A DNA stretch of 64,000 nt from Fuerstiella sp. (GCA_022447185.1 JAKVAY010000052.1:1-64000), one strand, 5' to 3'. Positions 46,312-56,094 are shown, counted from the stretch's first letter. Program-made: numbers and translations. Notes: generated by a model from the sequence alone, not told the origin.

Positions 46312-49281
46312 TTACTTCATCAGGAATAAATCGCTCCTGATCACAAAACGAAGCATGTCGAGCATGCGATATTCCTGTGGTTTCAATTCTAATGCGTGTT
46401 TCCGCAGAAACTCAATCTCGTTGTATGTGAGACTGCGTCCGACCGCATATCCTGCCACATGTTTCAGGAAACTGAAAGCCACCTGGTCGATGCGGTCCAC
46501 TGCCAGATAGGACTTTAATCCGACCATGTCGACGACGGTTGTGCCGTCCGGAAGAGTGCTTTGACCGTCGACGATATCATGTCGAAACAAACCGCCGGCA
46601 TCATATTGTTCCAGTGGCAGCCCCCAGGGATCGATTTTTATGTGGCACCCCACGCATCCTTCCTGATCACGATGACGTTTCAGTTTTTCGCGTAGTGGCA
46701 TCTGACTTTGGTCTTCCGGAAGCGCGGGGACATTCGGTGGAGGATCTGCTGGTGGTTCCGCGATGATCCGGCGAGCCAGCCACGCACCACGTTTGACGGG
46801 ATTTGATTCTCTGCCATTCGATAACCCGGCAAGAATTCCTGCCTGCGTCAGGACGCCTCCTAGGTTCGAGTCGTCATGTTCGAACACCACGAAGTCAAAG
46901 CCACTTTCCACCGAGTCACCGAGACCGTAATAGGCAGCGACGACCTCATTCGCCAGTGCAAAATCGGAACGCACCAGGTTCCGCAGCGGCAGGTTGGCGC
47001 GAATGAGATGCTGAACAAAATTTACGGGTTCTTTTCGAAGCTGACTGCGCACGTGAGGTGTCAGTTCGGGAAACTGGAGATGGTCGATTTCGACAACGTC
47101 GAAACGACTTAAATCCAGCCACTGAGATACAAACTGTTCCATGCACTGGCTGAATTGACGGTCACTGACCATCCGATCAATCTGCGCATCCAGCTGTTCG
47201 TATAATTGATTTGTTGCTGCCAGACCAAGCAGTTGTTCGTCCGGAGCCGTGTTCCACAGAAAGTAAGACAGCTTGGACGCGAGTTCCCATTCGTCCAGCG
47301 GTTCCGGGTCGGGTGTCTCGCTGCGTTCCACCAGAAACAGGAACTGAGGTGAAGTGAGTACTGCACCCAGAGTGTTTCTGACGCTGTGCGTAAAACTGCC
47401 GGTGGTATTGAAGAACTTCTGCCATATGTCGTAAAACGATGCCTTTTCATCGGCTGTCAGCGGCCGTCGAAAAGCCTTTGTGGCAAAAGATCGAATGATT
47501 TCATCAGCGTACTCAGCCGACTCAGTCGGATGATCCGAATTTATAAAAATGCGGCGGTGGTGTTCCGGTGGCCAGGTTTCGAACAACGGGCCTTCGAAAT
47601 GAATGGACCGGATCAGCAGTCGTGGTATGTCCCGACCGTCGGTGTACTCGCTACGAACACTGATCTCTCGAAGGCCTGCCAGATAATTCACGTTGTCTTT
47701 CTCAACTTCCGGGCTGGGAAAGTTGTTGATCGCATCCTCGAAGACGAACTCAGACAGTTCTGTCGACGTCACTGTCTGTGCAACACCGGCGGGGGCCAGT
47801 GTGCTGCCACAATCCCGGCGCAGTCCCACATGTACACCCATCCTTGGTGATCGATGTTCAAATGCAGTAAATCGCTGAGCAAGTTCACTGTGGTCCGCCA
47901 GTTTCGTCAGAACAACTTGACTTGGTGAACGTCCATCAGTCTGAGCAATGATATCAATCACACCCGCAGGTAATCGCAATACGACGAATGCGGGTTGATA
48001 TAATAATCCGCTGAACCATCGATCATCGATCGTAAGATTAAGATGCACAGGTTCCAGGGGTTGAGTGTCTCTGAAAAATATCTCTGCCTGATAAATGCCC
48101 GGCCGTTTAATGTTAACCGAGCGATTTATCTCCGGTTCACTGATGGTCAGCCGATCAGCACCGGGCTCCGAGTGACTGGTCTCACCTGCATCCAGTAACA
48201 GGCCATCGTTGTATTTTGCCGCGGTTACAGTCACACGAAAGTTACCATGAGCTGGAAGCTCGCGCAGAGAAACCTTGAAATTTGCTTTGGGCCCGTAGGT
48301 GGAATCCACTCCGAACAGCCCCTGTCCAGGAATCGATGGACGCAGCAGCAGCCCGGATGGAATCGTTTCCCAGGCCTTGCCTTTGGGATATCCGTCCGCC
48401 CCCCGAACGCAGGCAAAAACGGCGTGATAAATACTGTCGTAATCTCGCCATCCGCGAACCGTATCATTGCCCTGGTAGCCCTCGATAAATCGAAACCGGG
48501 TCTGCATCTGAAATGGTTCGAACGGGAATGGTTTCAGTGGATTCAACTCAATGACCTCGAAGTCTGAATTCTCCAACAGAGAGCTGTTGGCACCCAATAT
48601 CAGCTGGTCAGGGTATGGGTCTGAGTTGATGCCTTTTCCCAGATCCATTCGAAAAGTCTGAATGACCGGTTTTTTGTCTTCATCGACGATACATAAATTC
48701 AGTGCGTTCCTGGCGATGCTTAAATACGACTCAACCTGTAGCGGAGACAGCAGCATCGACTGTACATTATTCGTGAACCCGTCCTTCGACACGGCATCTG
48801 CTGGTAAAGACGCAGTAATGTTTTCACGTAATCTGAGTAGATCACGCAGGGTGTTTTGATACTGGATCACGGTCAGTCGTCGAACGGACCCATTGAACTC
48901 GTCTGGCCGGGATCGGGCATGCCGAATCGCCTCATCGATTGCCGTGAGGACCGAATCTCGCTCAGATGTGGTCGGTTGTGACGCATCTTCCGGTGGCATT
49001 TTCCGGTTAGTGATCTGTTTCCGGAGACCCTCCCACAGCCGTAATCGCTGTTGCTCAAATGTCCCGTTGAGCTGATCCAGTCGTATGCCGGATTCCGCCA
49101 CTTCGTCGTTATGGCATTTCAGGCAGTAGTTCTGCAGGAACGGACGTACCTCCTGCTCGAATGAATCTCTGGATGCAGCAACAGAAATGCCGCCCGTGAA
49201 CAAAAAGATTGCGACGGGAATCGCCTGACCTGACCAGCCGATGACAAACGAAGTTCCGCAATTCAACAGGCTTCTCACCAA
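46312..49281 (-). CDS. Planctomycete cytochrome-like protein with DUF1587/1595/1592/1588/1585 domains
   Basis: The 989-residue exported protein has an N-terminal signal segment, a heme-binding-type CLKCH (near residue 54) typical of PSCyt domains, then DUF1587 (SVRRLTVIQYQNTLRDLLRL), DUF1595 (RSFATKAFRRPLTADEKASF), DUF1592 (LGAVLTSPQFLFLVERSETP), DUF1588 with a second CVGCH and DPWGLPLEQYDAGG, and C-terminal DUF1585. The middle (about 230-450) resembles a carbohydrate-binding-like insertion. It lies upstream of and presumably co-transcribed with the DUF1552 gene. The start is TTG or the next GTG; neither has a strong ribosome binding site. Role unknown; electron transfer in the periplasm is suggested by the two CxxCH motifs. 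Confidence 0.9.
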   Translation of the reverse strand: MVRSLLNCGTSFVIGWSGQAIPVAIFLFTGGISVAASRDSFEQEVRPFLQNYCLKCHNDEVAESGIRLDQLNGTFEQQRLRLWEGLRKQITNRKMPPEDASQPTTSERDSVLTAIDEAIRHARSRPDEFNGSVRRLTVIQYQNTLRDLLRLRENITASLPADAVSKDGFTNNVQSMLLSPLQVESYLSIARNALNLCIVDEDKKPVIQTFRMDLGKGINSDPYPDQLILGANSSLLENSDFEVIELNPLKPFPFEPFQMQTRFRFIEGYQGNDTVRGWRDYDSIYHAVFACVRGADGYPKGKAWETIPSGLLLRPSIPGQGLFGVDSTYGPKANFKVSLRELPAHGNFRVTVTAAKYNDGLLLDAGETSHSEPGADRLTISEPEINRSVNIKRPGIYQAEIFFRDTQPLEPVHLNLTIDDRWFSGLLYQPAFVVLRLPAGVIDIIAQTDGRSPSQVVLTKLADHSELAQRFTAFEHRSPRMGVHVGLRRDCGSTLAPAGVAQTVTSTELSEFVFEDAINNFPSPEVEKDNVNYLAGLREISVRSEYTDGRDIPRLLIRSIHFEGPLFETWPPEHHRRIFINSDHPTESAEYADEIIRSFATKAFRRPLTADEKASFYDIWQKFFNTTGSFTHSVRNTLGAVLTSPQFLFLVERSETPDPEPLDEWELASKLSYFLWNTAPDEQLLGLAATNQLYEQLDAQIDRMVSDRQFSQCMEQFVSQWLDLSRFDVVEIDHLQFPELTPHVRSQLRKEPVNFVQHLIRANLPLRNLVRSDFALANEVVAAYYGLGDSVESGFDFVVFEHDDSNLGGVLTQAGILAGLSNGRESNPVKRGAWLARRIIAEPPADPPPNVPALPEDQSQMPLREKLKRHRDQEGCVGCHIKIDPWGLPLEQYDAGGLFRHDIVDGQSTLPDGTTVVDMVGLKSYLAVDRIDQVAFSFLKHVAGYAVGRSLTYNEIEFLRKHALELKPQEYRMLDMLRFVIRSDLFLMK

Positions 49282-49384
49282 TTCGTTTCCTGGAAATGAC
49301 GGTCAAAATGTGATTCGCAGTGAACAGCTCCGATACGTCGTTTGGACGGGTAAGTCCTCTTTACCCCAAATTCCGTATTGGCAC

Positions 49385-50467
49385 TCACTCGGGTGCGCCC
49401 GTATCAATGTCAAAAAATGACAACGAAAAATAGACATCAACATCATCGACAGACATTCCATCTGCTTCGACGTACGGCTTCACAAAATAATTCAGGGGTG
49501 GTCCTTTTTGGGGTGGCTCGAGAATCAGATCACGACCGATGCTGAACCCCACCCGATCAACGGAAAGATTTCCAAAGCAGTATTCTACCTGTTCTGGATT
49601 TTTTTCTGCTTCGGAGATGTCAACGGGGGTCCATCCGTTTCTGTTTTCAAAAAACCAGGCCCAGCAGTGATATCCGGAAAGCCTGCCTGTTGTTTTGTTA
49701 CGTGGCAGTGAGTAACCGATTTCAAAACGAGCAGGAATGTTGTGAGATCTCGCCAGTGACATAAACAGGCTGTGAAAGTCCGTGCAGTTTCCGAATCGAC
49801 TTTCGCAGGCCCATACGGCGTCGCCAGTGCCGTAACCTGGACGGGACTTGTCATAGGACAGATGATCAAGCACTCGATGGTAGAACATACGTGCTCTGTC
49901 CCGGGAATCCACCGGTAATTTTGCAGCGTCTATCAATTCCAGCGGTCGACCTCCGATTGGTACCTTTTTTGAACCGGTCATCCAGAGCGCTCGAGTTTCG
50001 TCTGACAGAATGTGTATCTCCTGTTCACCGTTTGCTCGCGATTCCTGCCTGGTGATGTGCCACACGATTTCAAAATTCAGTCCGTCTGCTGTGCTGATTG
50101 GTCCACGTCCATACAACATTGAGTTGCCAAAGCGTTTCTCAGTACTGCGTCTCAACGGCAGACTTTCGTGCCTCACCTCCTGCGTCACGGTCTGGATTGA
50201 TGACGATTGTGGAACTGGAATCCAGATTTTGATCTGATGACCGGATTGAGCTGGCCGGATTTTCAATTCTGCCTTCAACTGAATATTGCGCACGGAATCC
50301 GTATCGATTCCACGAACACAGTCATGGACCAGGCAAATCACGACAACAAACCACAGCATCCACCGCCGAAAACTGTGTGGACCGGTCTCTGGAAAATAGC
50401 ACTGATTCAACGGGTTCTCCTGTACGGACTTGTGTTTCTCAATAGCATCGAAATGTTCGTGTGGCAC
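49385..50467 (-). CDS. Membrane-anchored transglutaminase-like protein
   Basis: The catalytic triad of the transglutaminase-like superfamily is visible: Cys228 in SRFGNCTDFHSLF, His267 in GYHCWAWF and Asp283 in WTPVDISEA. An N-terminal beta domain (about 55-165) precedes it. A hydrophobic segment at residues 37-50 (MLWFVVVICLVHDC) is either a signal peptide from an ATG at 50357-50359 or a signal anchor in the GTG-started 360-residue form given here. The product probably acts in the periplasm, as a peptidase or amide-forming enzyme on peptides. It lies upstream of the DUF1592/DUF1552 pair on the same strand, 103 bases away. Confidence 0.85.
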   Translation of the reverse strand: MPHEHFDAIEKHKSVQENPLNQCYFPETGPHSFRRWMLWFVVVICLVHDCVRGIDTDSVRNIQLKAELKIRPAQSGHQIKIWIPVPQSSSIQTVTQEVRHESLPLRRSTEKRFGNSMLYGRGPISTADGLNFEIVWHITRQESRANGEQEIHILSDETRALWMTGSKKVPIGGRPLELIDAAKLPVDSRDRARMFYHRVLDHLSYDKSRPGYGTGDAVWACESRFGNCTDFHSLFMSLARSHNIPARFEIGYSLPRNKTTGRLSGYHCWAWFFENRNGWTPVDISEAEKNPEQVEYCFGNLSVDRVGFSIGRDLILEPPQKGPPLNYFVKPYVEADGMSVDDVDVYFSLSFFDIDTGAPE

Positions 50468-50937
50468 GAGTAATACAATACTCTTCGAGTTTTCGAAACA
50501 CAGTCCGTTTTCATGTTTCGAGGGGCGACCTGTGAAATGATGTTCGCTGGCTGGGCGCAGAATTCTGTTCAGACCACGAGCCGGCTGGATACCGTTTGTT
50601 GAACTGCATCCCCAAACGTCCGGTTGTCCGGAGACACATCGGGGCAGAAAAAGGTGCCGGTAATGACAAAGTCGGTATATTTGCCTGTACCGGATTGGAC
50701 CGGTGTCAGATATGAAGAAAACCAGATTCGCTGTGATTCATTCCGGTGTCCCGAGCGAATGTACTCGGCAGGATTCTTTTTTTTGCCGTAACACGTGGTC
50801 CAGACAAGCCCACACGACAAAAACACGTTGCAGAGAATGTGGCAGCACCAGGTCCGGACCGTGAAGGTTCGAGCACGCAGAAGACCAGCCTGCCTTTAGG
50901 TTGTCAGTTTCGTGGCAGTTGAAGGATTCATTTCTGT
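50468..50937. other. 470-base region holding a PAS-domain remnant
   Basis: Between the transglutaminase gene and the SulP gene. Apart from the PAS-like fragment on the minus strand listed separately, nothing supports a gene. No terminator hairpin with a T-run stands after sulP. Confidence 0.5.
50569..50826 (-). pseudogene. PAS-domain fragment, probable degraded sensor gene
   Basis: The 85-codon frame contains NPAEYIRSGHRNESQRIWFS and SYLTPVQSGTGKYTDFVITG. These match the last half of a PAS domain as found in chemoreceptors and sensor kinases (AEYxR, then xxWxxxSYxPVxxxxGK). The first half of the domain and any output domain are missing, and the upstream sequence does not continue it in this frame. 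It could be a relic of a methyl-accepting protein or a very short standalone gene. The start is only formal (GTG). Confidence 0.35.
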
Positions 50938-52593
50938 TTACTCGTCGGAATTTGGAGCAACTTCCTTTGGAGCTTCCGATGTAAATCGTCCTGCCAGTTC
51001 GTCCCAGTCAATAATCAGTTCTCCGCCGAAGTTGGCATGCTGCCGGGCCCAGTTCATCAACAGGTCCAGACAGGCGTGATCGATGTAGGTCAGGTTGTCG
51101 AAGTAGACACGAAGATTCGATCCGGTCGGAACTTTTTCCAGACTCGCTGCAAGTTTCGGAAGACAGACGAAGGTTGCCGCCCCCTGGATATGCATCTCCG
51201 TAGTCTGTTCGTCTTCTTCTGACGGACGGACGTCCACCTGGATATTTGAGAATCGGAGCAGCAGTTTCAGGGCCGAGAGCACAATTCCAAGGATCACTCC
51301 CTTCAGAAGGTCCGTCGCCACAATCGTTCCCACGGTTGCAAAGTAAATCCAGGCCTCACTGCGACTCGTCTTCCAAAGCGATTTGATGTCGTCGATTTTT
51401 ACGAGTTTGAAACCCGTATACACCAGCAATGCACCGAGTGCAGATCGGGGAATGTACGTCAGAACAAACGGAATCGCGGCGACGAAAATAAGCAGCCACA
51501 GTCCGTGCATCACAGTTGACCACCGGGTCTTTGCACCCGAGGTGACATTGGCACTACTTCGGACGATCACACCCGTCATTGGCAGGGCACCGACAATGCC
51601 ACACAGGACGTTTCCGACCCCCTGAGCAGTGAGTTCCTGGTCATATTTTGTGCGTGGCCCTTGGTGCATCTGGTCGACTGCGGTCGCACACAACAACGTT
51701 TCCGCACTTGCCACCAGAGCAATGACAAACGCACCTGTCAGAACCATTTGATTTGTGAACAATGTGCCCCATGCGATCGATGGTAATGTGACTTCGCTGA
51801 ACATGTTGTCCGGAACCTCGAGCTTTTGAACTTCAAGATTTGTAGCCGTGGCGACAACCGTTGCGACCAGAATCCCAATAAGAGCCGCGGGAAGAAACTT
51901 GAGCGGCTTAGGAGCAACCAGTGGCCAGCCGACAAAGCAGGCGATGGCGACAATTCCGGTGACTGCAGCCAGATGATGGTTCTGTGATGTGTCTGAAGAG
52001 AAACACTTCAAAACGGCTTCGGGAGCCGTTGCGATTAACTGGAACGCTCCGCGAGCCTTTGCACCGTCCCACATGGCGACGTGGTCCAGCATCACATGGA
52101 ATTGACTAACCAAAATCAGAATCCCGATCCCGGCCAGCATTCCTTTAATCACGGCCGGAGACACGGCACGAAACCACTGTCCAAGTCGCAGCTGACCCGC
52201 CACAACCTGAAGCACACCGGCCAAAAAGACGCTTGCTCCCAGCACGATCAGTGAGTACTCGATCTGAGCATTCTCAAGTTCGGTTCCGGTGAGTGATGAA
52301 GTCTCTTCAAAGGCCGTACGGCTGTTGGCAAGCAGGTCCGCAATGATGACGAATAGTCCGGCGGCCGGGCCACTGACCTGGAGAGGTGATCCTGAAAATA
52401 ATCCGACGATCAAGCCGCCAATGATTCCTGTGATCAATGCTCGTGCCGGATTGACGCCCACCGCAACGGCAATTCCGATGCACAGCGGAAGTGCGACGAG
52501 AAAGACGACGAGTGAGGCCATGAAGTCAGTCTTAAATGTGGACTGACTTTCGGGGCTGGTGGCTGGATTTGCGGAAGACGTAGTTGTTGACAT
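50938..52593 (-). CDS. SulP family anion transporter with STAS domain
   Basis: SulP proteins carry sulfate, bicarbonate or other anions across the inner membrane. The 551-residue product has about 10-12 hydrophobic segments. Near the N-terminus it shows LVVFLVALPLCIGIAVAVGV (29-48) and SGSPLQVSGPAAGLFVII, the substrate-site signature. After the membrane part, a STAS domain runs from about 465 (HIQGAATFVCLPKLAASLEK and YIDHACLDLLMNWARQHANF). Sequence alone does not decide between sulfate and bicarbonate. A small exported-looking protein gene and an extended -10 promoter lie upstream on the same strand. Confidence 0.92.
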   Translation of the reverse strand: MSTTTSSANPATSPESQSTFKTDFMASLVVFLVALPLCIGIAVAVGVNPARALITGIIGGLIVGLFSGSPLQVSGPAAGLFVIIADLLANSRTAFEETSSLTGTELENAQIEYSLIVLGASVFLAGVLQVVAGQLRLGQWFRAVSPAVIKGMLAGIGILILVSQFHVMLDHVAMWDGAKARGAFQLIATAPEAVLKCFSSDTSQNHHLAAVTGIVAIACFVGWPLVAPKPLKFLPAALIGILVATVVATATNLEVQKLEVPDNMFSEVTLPSIAWGTLFTNQMVLTGAFVIALVASAETLLCATAVDQMHQGPRTKYDQELTAQGVGNVLCGIVGALPMTGVIVRSSANVTSGAKTRWSTVMHGLWLLIFVAAIPFVLTYIPRSALGALLVYTGFKLVKIDDIKSLWKTSRSEAWIYFATVGTIVATDLLKGVILGIVLSALKLLLRFSNIQVDVRPSEEDEQTTEMHIQGAATFVCLPKLAASLEKVPTGSNLRVYFDNLTYIDHACLDLLMNWARQHANFGGELIIDWDELAGRFTSEAPKEVAPNSDE

Positions 52594-52762
52594 TGCGAAT
52601 GCTTTGAGGTTTGGTTGCCGAATGAAAGCAGAAACGGCATTACCGGAGGGAACGGAACAGCCTCACGAAATGACTGCGTACCAAATGACTGAACGCGGAA
52701 CAGTGACAGACGTCGAAGAATGTTAGACGTCGCCGCGTGCAGGCAGAAAGAGCGGTAACAAC

Positions 52763-53083
52763 TCAGGACGACATCGGACCACCAAACCCATTTCGTGCAC
52801 TGTACTCAGCTCGTAAACGGGCTGACAATTGGATGGATTTGGTGGGATGTGGAGAGCGGGAACGGCGATCGTGGCCGCGGGAACACGCGACACGCATCTT
52901 GTTCTTGCGAAGTCGGATCCGACTTTGGTGTTCCGTACGGACAGTTCCGACTTCTTCTTCTTCAAAATCGAACGTCTCGGATTCTGCGACCGGCAAAGAC
53001 ACAGCAGTGGCAGGTACGGCAATCACAGCAAACCCCATAATACACATCAACCATGTGTTTACGGTTTGAAATGATCGAGACAT
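52763..53083 (-). CDS. Hypothetical small exported protein upstream of sulP
   Basis: The 106-residue frame begins with a plausible signal peptide (LMCIMGFAVIAVPATAVSLP) after a 12-residue polar start, then an acidic stretch (FDFEEEEVG) and a basic, low-complexity tail. No family recognised. It lies about 60 bases downstream of a strong -10 box and 170 bases before sulP on the same strand, which supports expression. No ribosome binding site is clear, so the reading could also be a leader without a protein. Confidence 0.4.
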   Translation of the reverse strand: MSRSFQTVNTWLMCIMGFAVIAVPATAVSLPVAESETFDFEEEEVGTVRTEHQSRIRLRKNKMRVACSRGHDRRSRSPHPTKSIQLSARLRAEYSARNGFGGPMSS

Positions 53084-53506
53084 AGGAGATCTGAAGGTTG
53101 AGCAGTGCGGGATTATCGGCGGAGTGTTACCAGTACGACTTGCAGAATATTATAGCAGAAACATATGTCGTCAATTGCAGATTTGGTAGGTGACGACCAA
53201 CACTATGTGTTTTATGTTGGCGCGACAATGATGCCGGATTAATCTTCGTTCAAACGGTCGAGTGATTGCGATTTCAGATTCAGCCAGGCGATTTTCCTTC
53301 CGGCAAAAATTGCCGGTAAAGCGACATCAGGCCATCGAATCTGAATGTGCGATGTGGTGTTGAAATCGGAGCAGCCGTTTTAACCGTCTGAATCGGATGG
53401 TGATGGATTCACGTACTCTGGCTGGACAAAACTCTTGCTGGATATTGTGAATTTATGACCGATCTCCATTGAGTACCACATCGACGTCGGACGGGAAAAT
53501 TGATGC
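53084..53506. other. Divergent intergenic region with promoter and hairpin
   Basis: The 423 bases hold the sulP-side promoter (53149-53174) and a perfect 7-base hairpin at 53300-53316 (CCGGCAA, 3-base loop, TTGCCGG) without a T-run. No gene is seen. Promoters for the plus-strand outer-membrane gene should lie in the last 100 bases. Confidence 0.5.
53149..53174 (-). promoter_or_regulatory. Putative extended -10 promoter upstream of sulP
   Basis: The minus strand reads TGCTATAAT, a perfect TATAAT (53149-53154) with an extended TGn. A TTGACG lies at 53169-53174, but the spacing is only 14 bases, so the extended -10 may be what matters. Predicted start near 53142. Confidence 0.5.
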
Positions 53507-54442
53507 ATGATCGAATCACGACGACTCAGGCTTTTGGGCATCCTGGTATTCTGCTGCACGTCCGGACAGCTGGCGGCGGATGATCTGTCAACAGTTGAGC
53601 GGATTTTTGCGGTTGGTTCTTCGCAGCACTTCTACCGGCACCGCACTGAATGTTTCCGCGGCACCCTGCTTCAGTGGGACGATGCCGCTCCTCTCGCAGG
53701 GGGGCCGAACCTGAAGGAACCGCTGGTCACTGATCGACCGGACTTCACCGAAGCTTCTTCCACCGTAGGTCTTGGAGTGACGCAGCTGGAATTCGGATAT
53801 ACTTACACGTACGACAATAACGCCGGCGCCAGTACCCGGAGCCAGTCATTTGGCGAGCCGCTGTTGCGGCACGGGATTGTGGATGACTGGCTGGAACTTC
53901 GAGTTGCCCTGTTTCCTGTGGAACAGCAGACAACTGTGGTTGGGGCAACAGACTCCACATCCGGCACTGAAGATCTCTATGTCGGTTTCAAGATCGGACT
54001 CACTCCGCAGCAGGGAATCCTGCCGGAGATGGCATTGATTCCTCAGATGAATCTGCCCACTGGAAGTTCGGCGTTTACATCCGACCTGATTGAACCCGGT
54101 CTGAACTGGATCTATGGCTGGGAAATCAATGACTTCATATCAACCGCTGGTTCTACCCAGGGAAATCGTCGAGCAGATGCGACAACAGGACAGGATTATC
54201 TTGAAATGGCTCAGTCATGGACGTTTGCATACTCCTGCACCGAAGAACTGGGTGCTTACACGGAATGGTTCGCCCTGATTCCGAACAATGCGGATACAGA
54301 TCAGACGCAGCACTATTTTAACGGTGGATTTACGTACCTGATCAGCAGTGATGTGCAGTTCGACATCCGCGCCGGAGTGGGACTCAACGATGCCGCCGAC
54401 GATTATTTTTTTGGGACCGGGCTGTCAATTCGTATGCGGTAA
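53507..54442 (+). CDS. Outer-membrane protein, phenol-degradation MetA-like family
   Basis: The 311-residue exported protein has an N-terminal signal peptide (LLGILVFCCTSGQLAADD). The segment LVTDRPDFTEASSTVGLGVT (about 73-92) followed by QLEFGYTYTYDN is typical of the MetA-like (PF13557) beta-barrel family, often annotated simply as transporter. Alternating polar and aromatic residues to the end (YFFGTGLSIRMR) fit a barrel with a C-terminal strand, though the last residue is Arg. Its substrate is unknown. It stands alone between divergent and convergent neighbours. Confidence 0.8.
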   Translation: MIESRRLRLLGILVFCCTSGQLAADDLSTVERIFAVGSSQHFYRHRTECFRGTLLQWDDAAPLAGGPNLKEPLVTDRPDFTEASSTVGLGVTQLEFGYTYTYDNNAGASTRSQSFGEPLLRHGIVDDWLELRVALFPVEQQTTVVGATDSTSGTEDLYVGFKIGLTPQQGILPEMALIPQMNLPTGSSAFTSDLIEPGLNWIYGWEINDFISTAGSTQGNRRADATTGQDYLEMAQSWTFAYSCTEELGAYTEWFALIPNNADTDQTQHYFNGGFTYLISSDVQFDIRAGVGLNDAADDYFFGTGLSIRMR

Positions 54443-54535
54443 GAGACCGGTTCTGGTTTCCGTCCTGAGTCAGACAACAGACAGTCAAGACTGAACTACG
54501 AGCAGAATTACCGACATTCCCGATGGGGCGTTGTG

Positions 54536-54856
54536 TCAATTACCATAGAGCACTCCCAGCCAGACGGTTGGTTCGTGGGCTGTTGTCCATTCCACCCGGT
54601 GCTTTCGATATGCGGGAATGTTGAGGAAATCACCAGGTTTCATGTGGAGCGATTCTCCATCATCCTCAAACAGCAGCCTGGCTTCTCCTTTCAGCAACAC
54701 TACCCATTCATGCCGGGGTTGATCGTACCAAAAGTCTGCAGGGCTGCTGTGACCGGTGGAGACGATTCGCTCAATTCGAACACCACTGTTCTCGGCAAGG
54801 ACTTCCACCAGTTCTTTGGGCAGTGAATTTGGAATTTCCTCAAACAGATTGTTCAC
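54536..54856 (-). CDS. Small cupin-domain protein
   Basis: The 106-residue product is a single cupin. Motif 1 is DQPRHEWVVLLKGEARLLFE (residues 46-65; the usual two His are reduced, with HE W present), and motif 2 is MKPGDFLNIPAYRKHRVEW (72-90). One His and one Glu for metal binding are visible. Such single-domain cupins of about 105 residues are common; the function is not known. The gene is convergent with the MetA-like gene. Confidence 0.82.
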   Translation of the reverse strand: MNNLFEEIPNSLPKELVEVLAENSGVRIERIVSTGHSSPADFWYDQPRHEWVVLLKGEARLLFEDDGESLHMKPGDFLNIPAYRKHRVEWTTAHEPTVWLGVLYGN

Positions 54857-55212
54857 TGTTACCTCCGGTTGATGTATTTGTGAGACGGGTTTCGGTCGCC
54901 TGCCAGGGTTTAGCCGAGAAGCAGGCTGCAGGAAACCATTCGGTACATGCTTTCATTTGTCACACAAAGGCATGAAGAGCATACAAAGAAGGCTGGGAGC
55001 GTTGTTGTTTTTTGCAGCCATTCGCATACGTTTACTCGGCTGGTTTCTCGATCGGCGATTTTCTATGTTCGAGCCATTGTACAACTTCAGACCGATGTCT
55101 GGTGTTCTGACGTCGTGTTGACATATTGCCCGCTAAATAGAATCCGATTACACCAGCCTGCAGTGATATAGCCGAAGCAGAGGCCACAGTTCGCGAAGCA
55201 GGCCGATAAAAA
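54857..55212. other. 356-base intergenic region, no gene recognised
   Basis: Divergent region between the cupin gene and the DUF1643-like gene. An imperfect inverted repeat (ATGCTTTCATTTGT facing ACAAAGGCATGAAGAGCAT) lies near 54948-54983. Short frames on both strands look random. Confidence 0.4.
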
Positions 55213-55923
55213 ATGACGACCATGCAGCCATTTATTCCTGCCGAAGAATTGAAGCAGAAATACGGAATCTTCGGTCACTTCTATTCAGTCAAACTTGCTT
55301 CAAAGGAGGTCGTTCAGTGCCGCAGCGTACTGGAGATTGTGAGTAAAGTCCGGATTCCGGGGGATCACCAGGCCGTATCAGGACTTCGTCCTGATGCTGT
55401 GTTCATCATGATGAATCCAGGTTCTTCCAAGCCGTTGGTTGAGGTCAACAGCTGCATCCGTGTCGGAGCGATTGGCAGACTGTCCGTCACACTGGTTCCC
55501 ACGAAGCCTGACACGACGCAGTATCAGGTGATGAGACTGATGCAGCTTCGAGACTGGCGACATGTCAGGGTGCTGAATCTTTCAGACCTCCGCTGCTCCA
55601 GGAGTGTCGAATTTTTTAAGCTCTTTCAGCGTTTGGAAGACGAGTTAAATTTTGAATCTCACAGCGTCTTTTCTGAAGTCAGAACCGAAGAATTGTCGCT
55701 TAAGATTCCGCGAAGTCGGAAAACTTTGATTGTCCTGGCATGGGGGCTCAGTGACAGGCTGACCCCGCTGATTGATCGCTGCATGACAAGACTTCCTCAG
55801 GGAAGAAAGGTGATTGGCCTCCTGAAGCCTGGTACCACCAACAGGTATCGCCATCCATTGCCATCGCTCCAGAGAGACCAGCGGAATTGGCTCGAACAGA
55901 TGGTTCGGCAATTCGACGAGTAG
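55213..55923 (+). CDS. DUF1643-like protein
   Basis: The 236-residue protein contains DAVFIMMNPGSSKP (residues 57-70), the hallmark MxNPS/GxS segment of DUF1643 proteins. VRVLNLSDLRCSRS (about 116-129) and VLAWGLSDR (about 175-183) match the other conserved strands of that family. The C-terminal PLPSLQRDQRNWL is less usual. Function is unknown; the family is spread by horizontal transfer among bacteria. Start ATG has a weak ribosome binding site; a second in-frame ATG follows after three codons. The gene has no operon partner. Confidence 0.75.
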   Translation: MTTMQPFIPAEELKQKYGIFGHFYSVKLASKEVVQCRSVLEIVSKVRIPGDHQAVSGLRPDAVFIMMNPGSSKPLVEVNSCIRVGAIGRLSVTLVPTKPDTTQYQVMRLMQLRDWRHVRVLNLSDLRCSRSVEFFKLFQRLEDELNFESHSVFSEVRTEELSLKIPRSRKTLIVLAWGLSDRLTPLIDRCMTRLPQGRKVIGLLKPGTTNRYRHPLPSLQRDQRNWLEQMVRQFDE

Positions 55924-56094
55924 GCTTTGAGATCGAGATGGCCAAATATGCCGCACAGACCGCATTTCTGTTGGGGCACTATCAGCCGCAACGGGCTTGA
56001 AACCCCGACAGTTGTTCTTCGCAGTGTCGCACAATTCCATGCCAGTCAGATCGAATTACGAAAGGCAGAGTGCATCTGATTCGACTCGCATTGA

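Noticed and set aside
53300..53316. Perfect hairpin as a terminator
   Set aside because: No T-run on either strand and no gene ends next to it.
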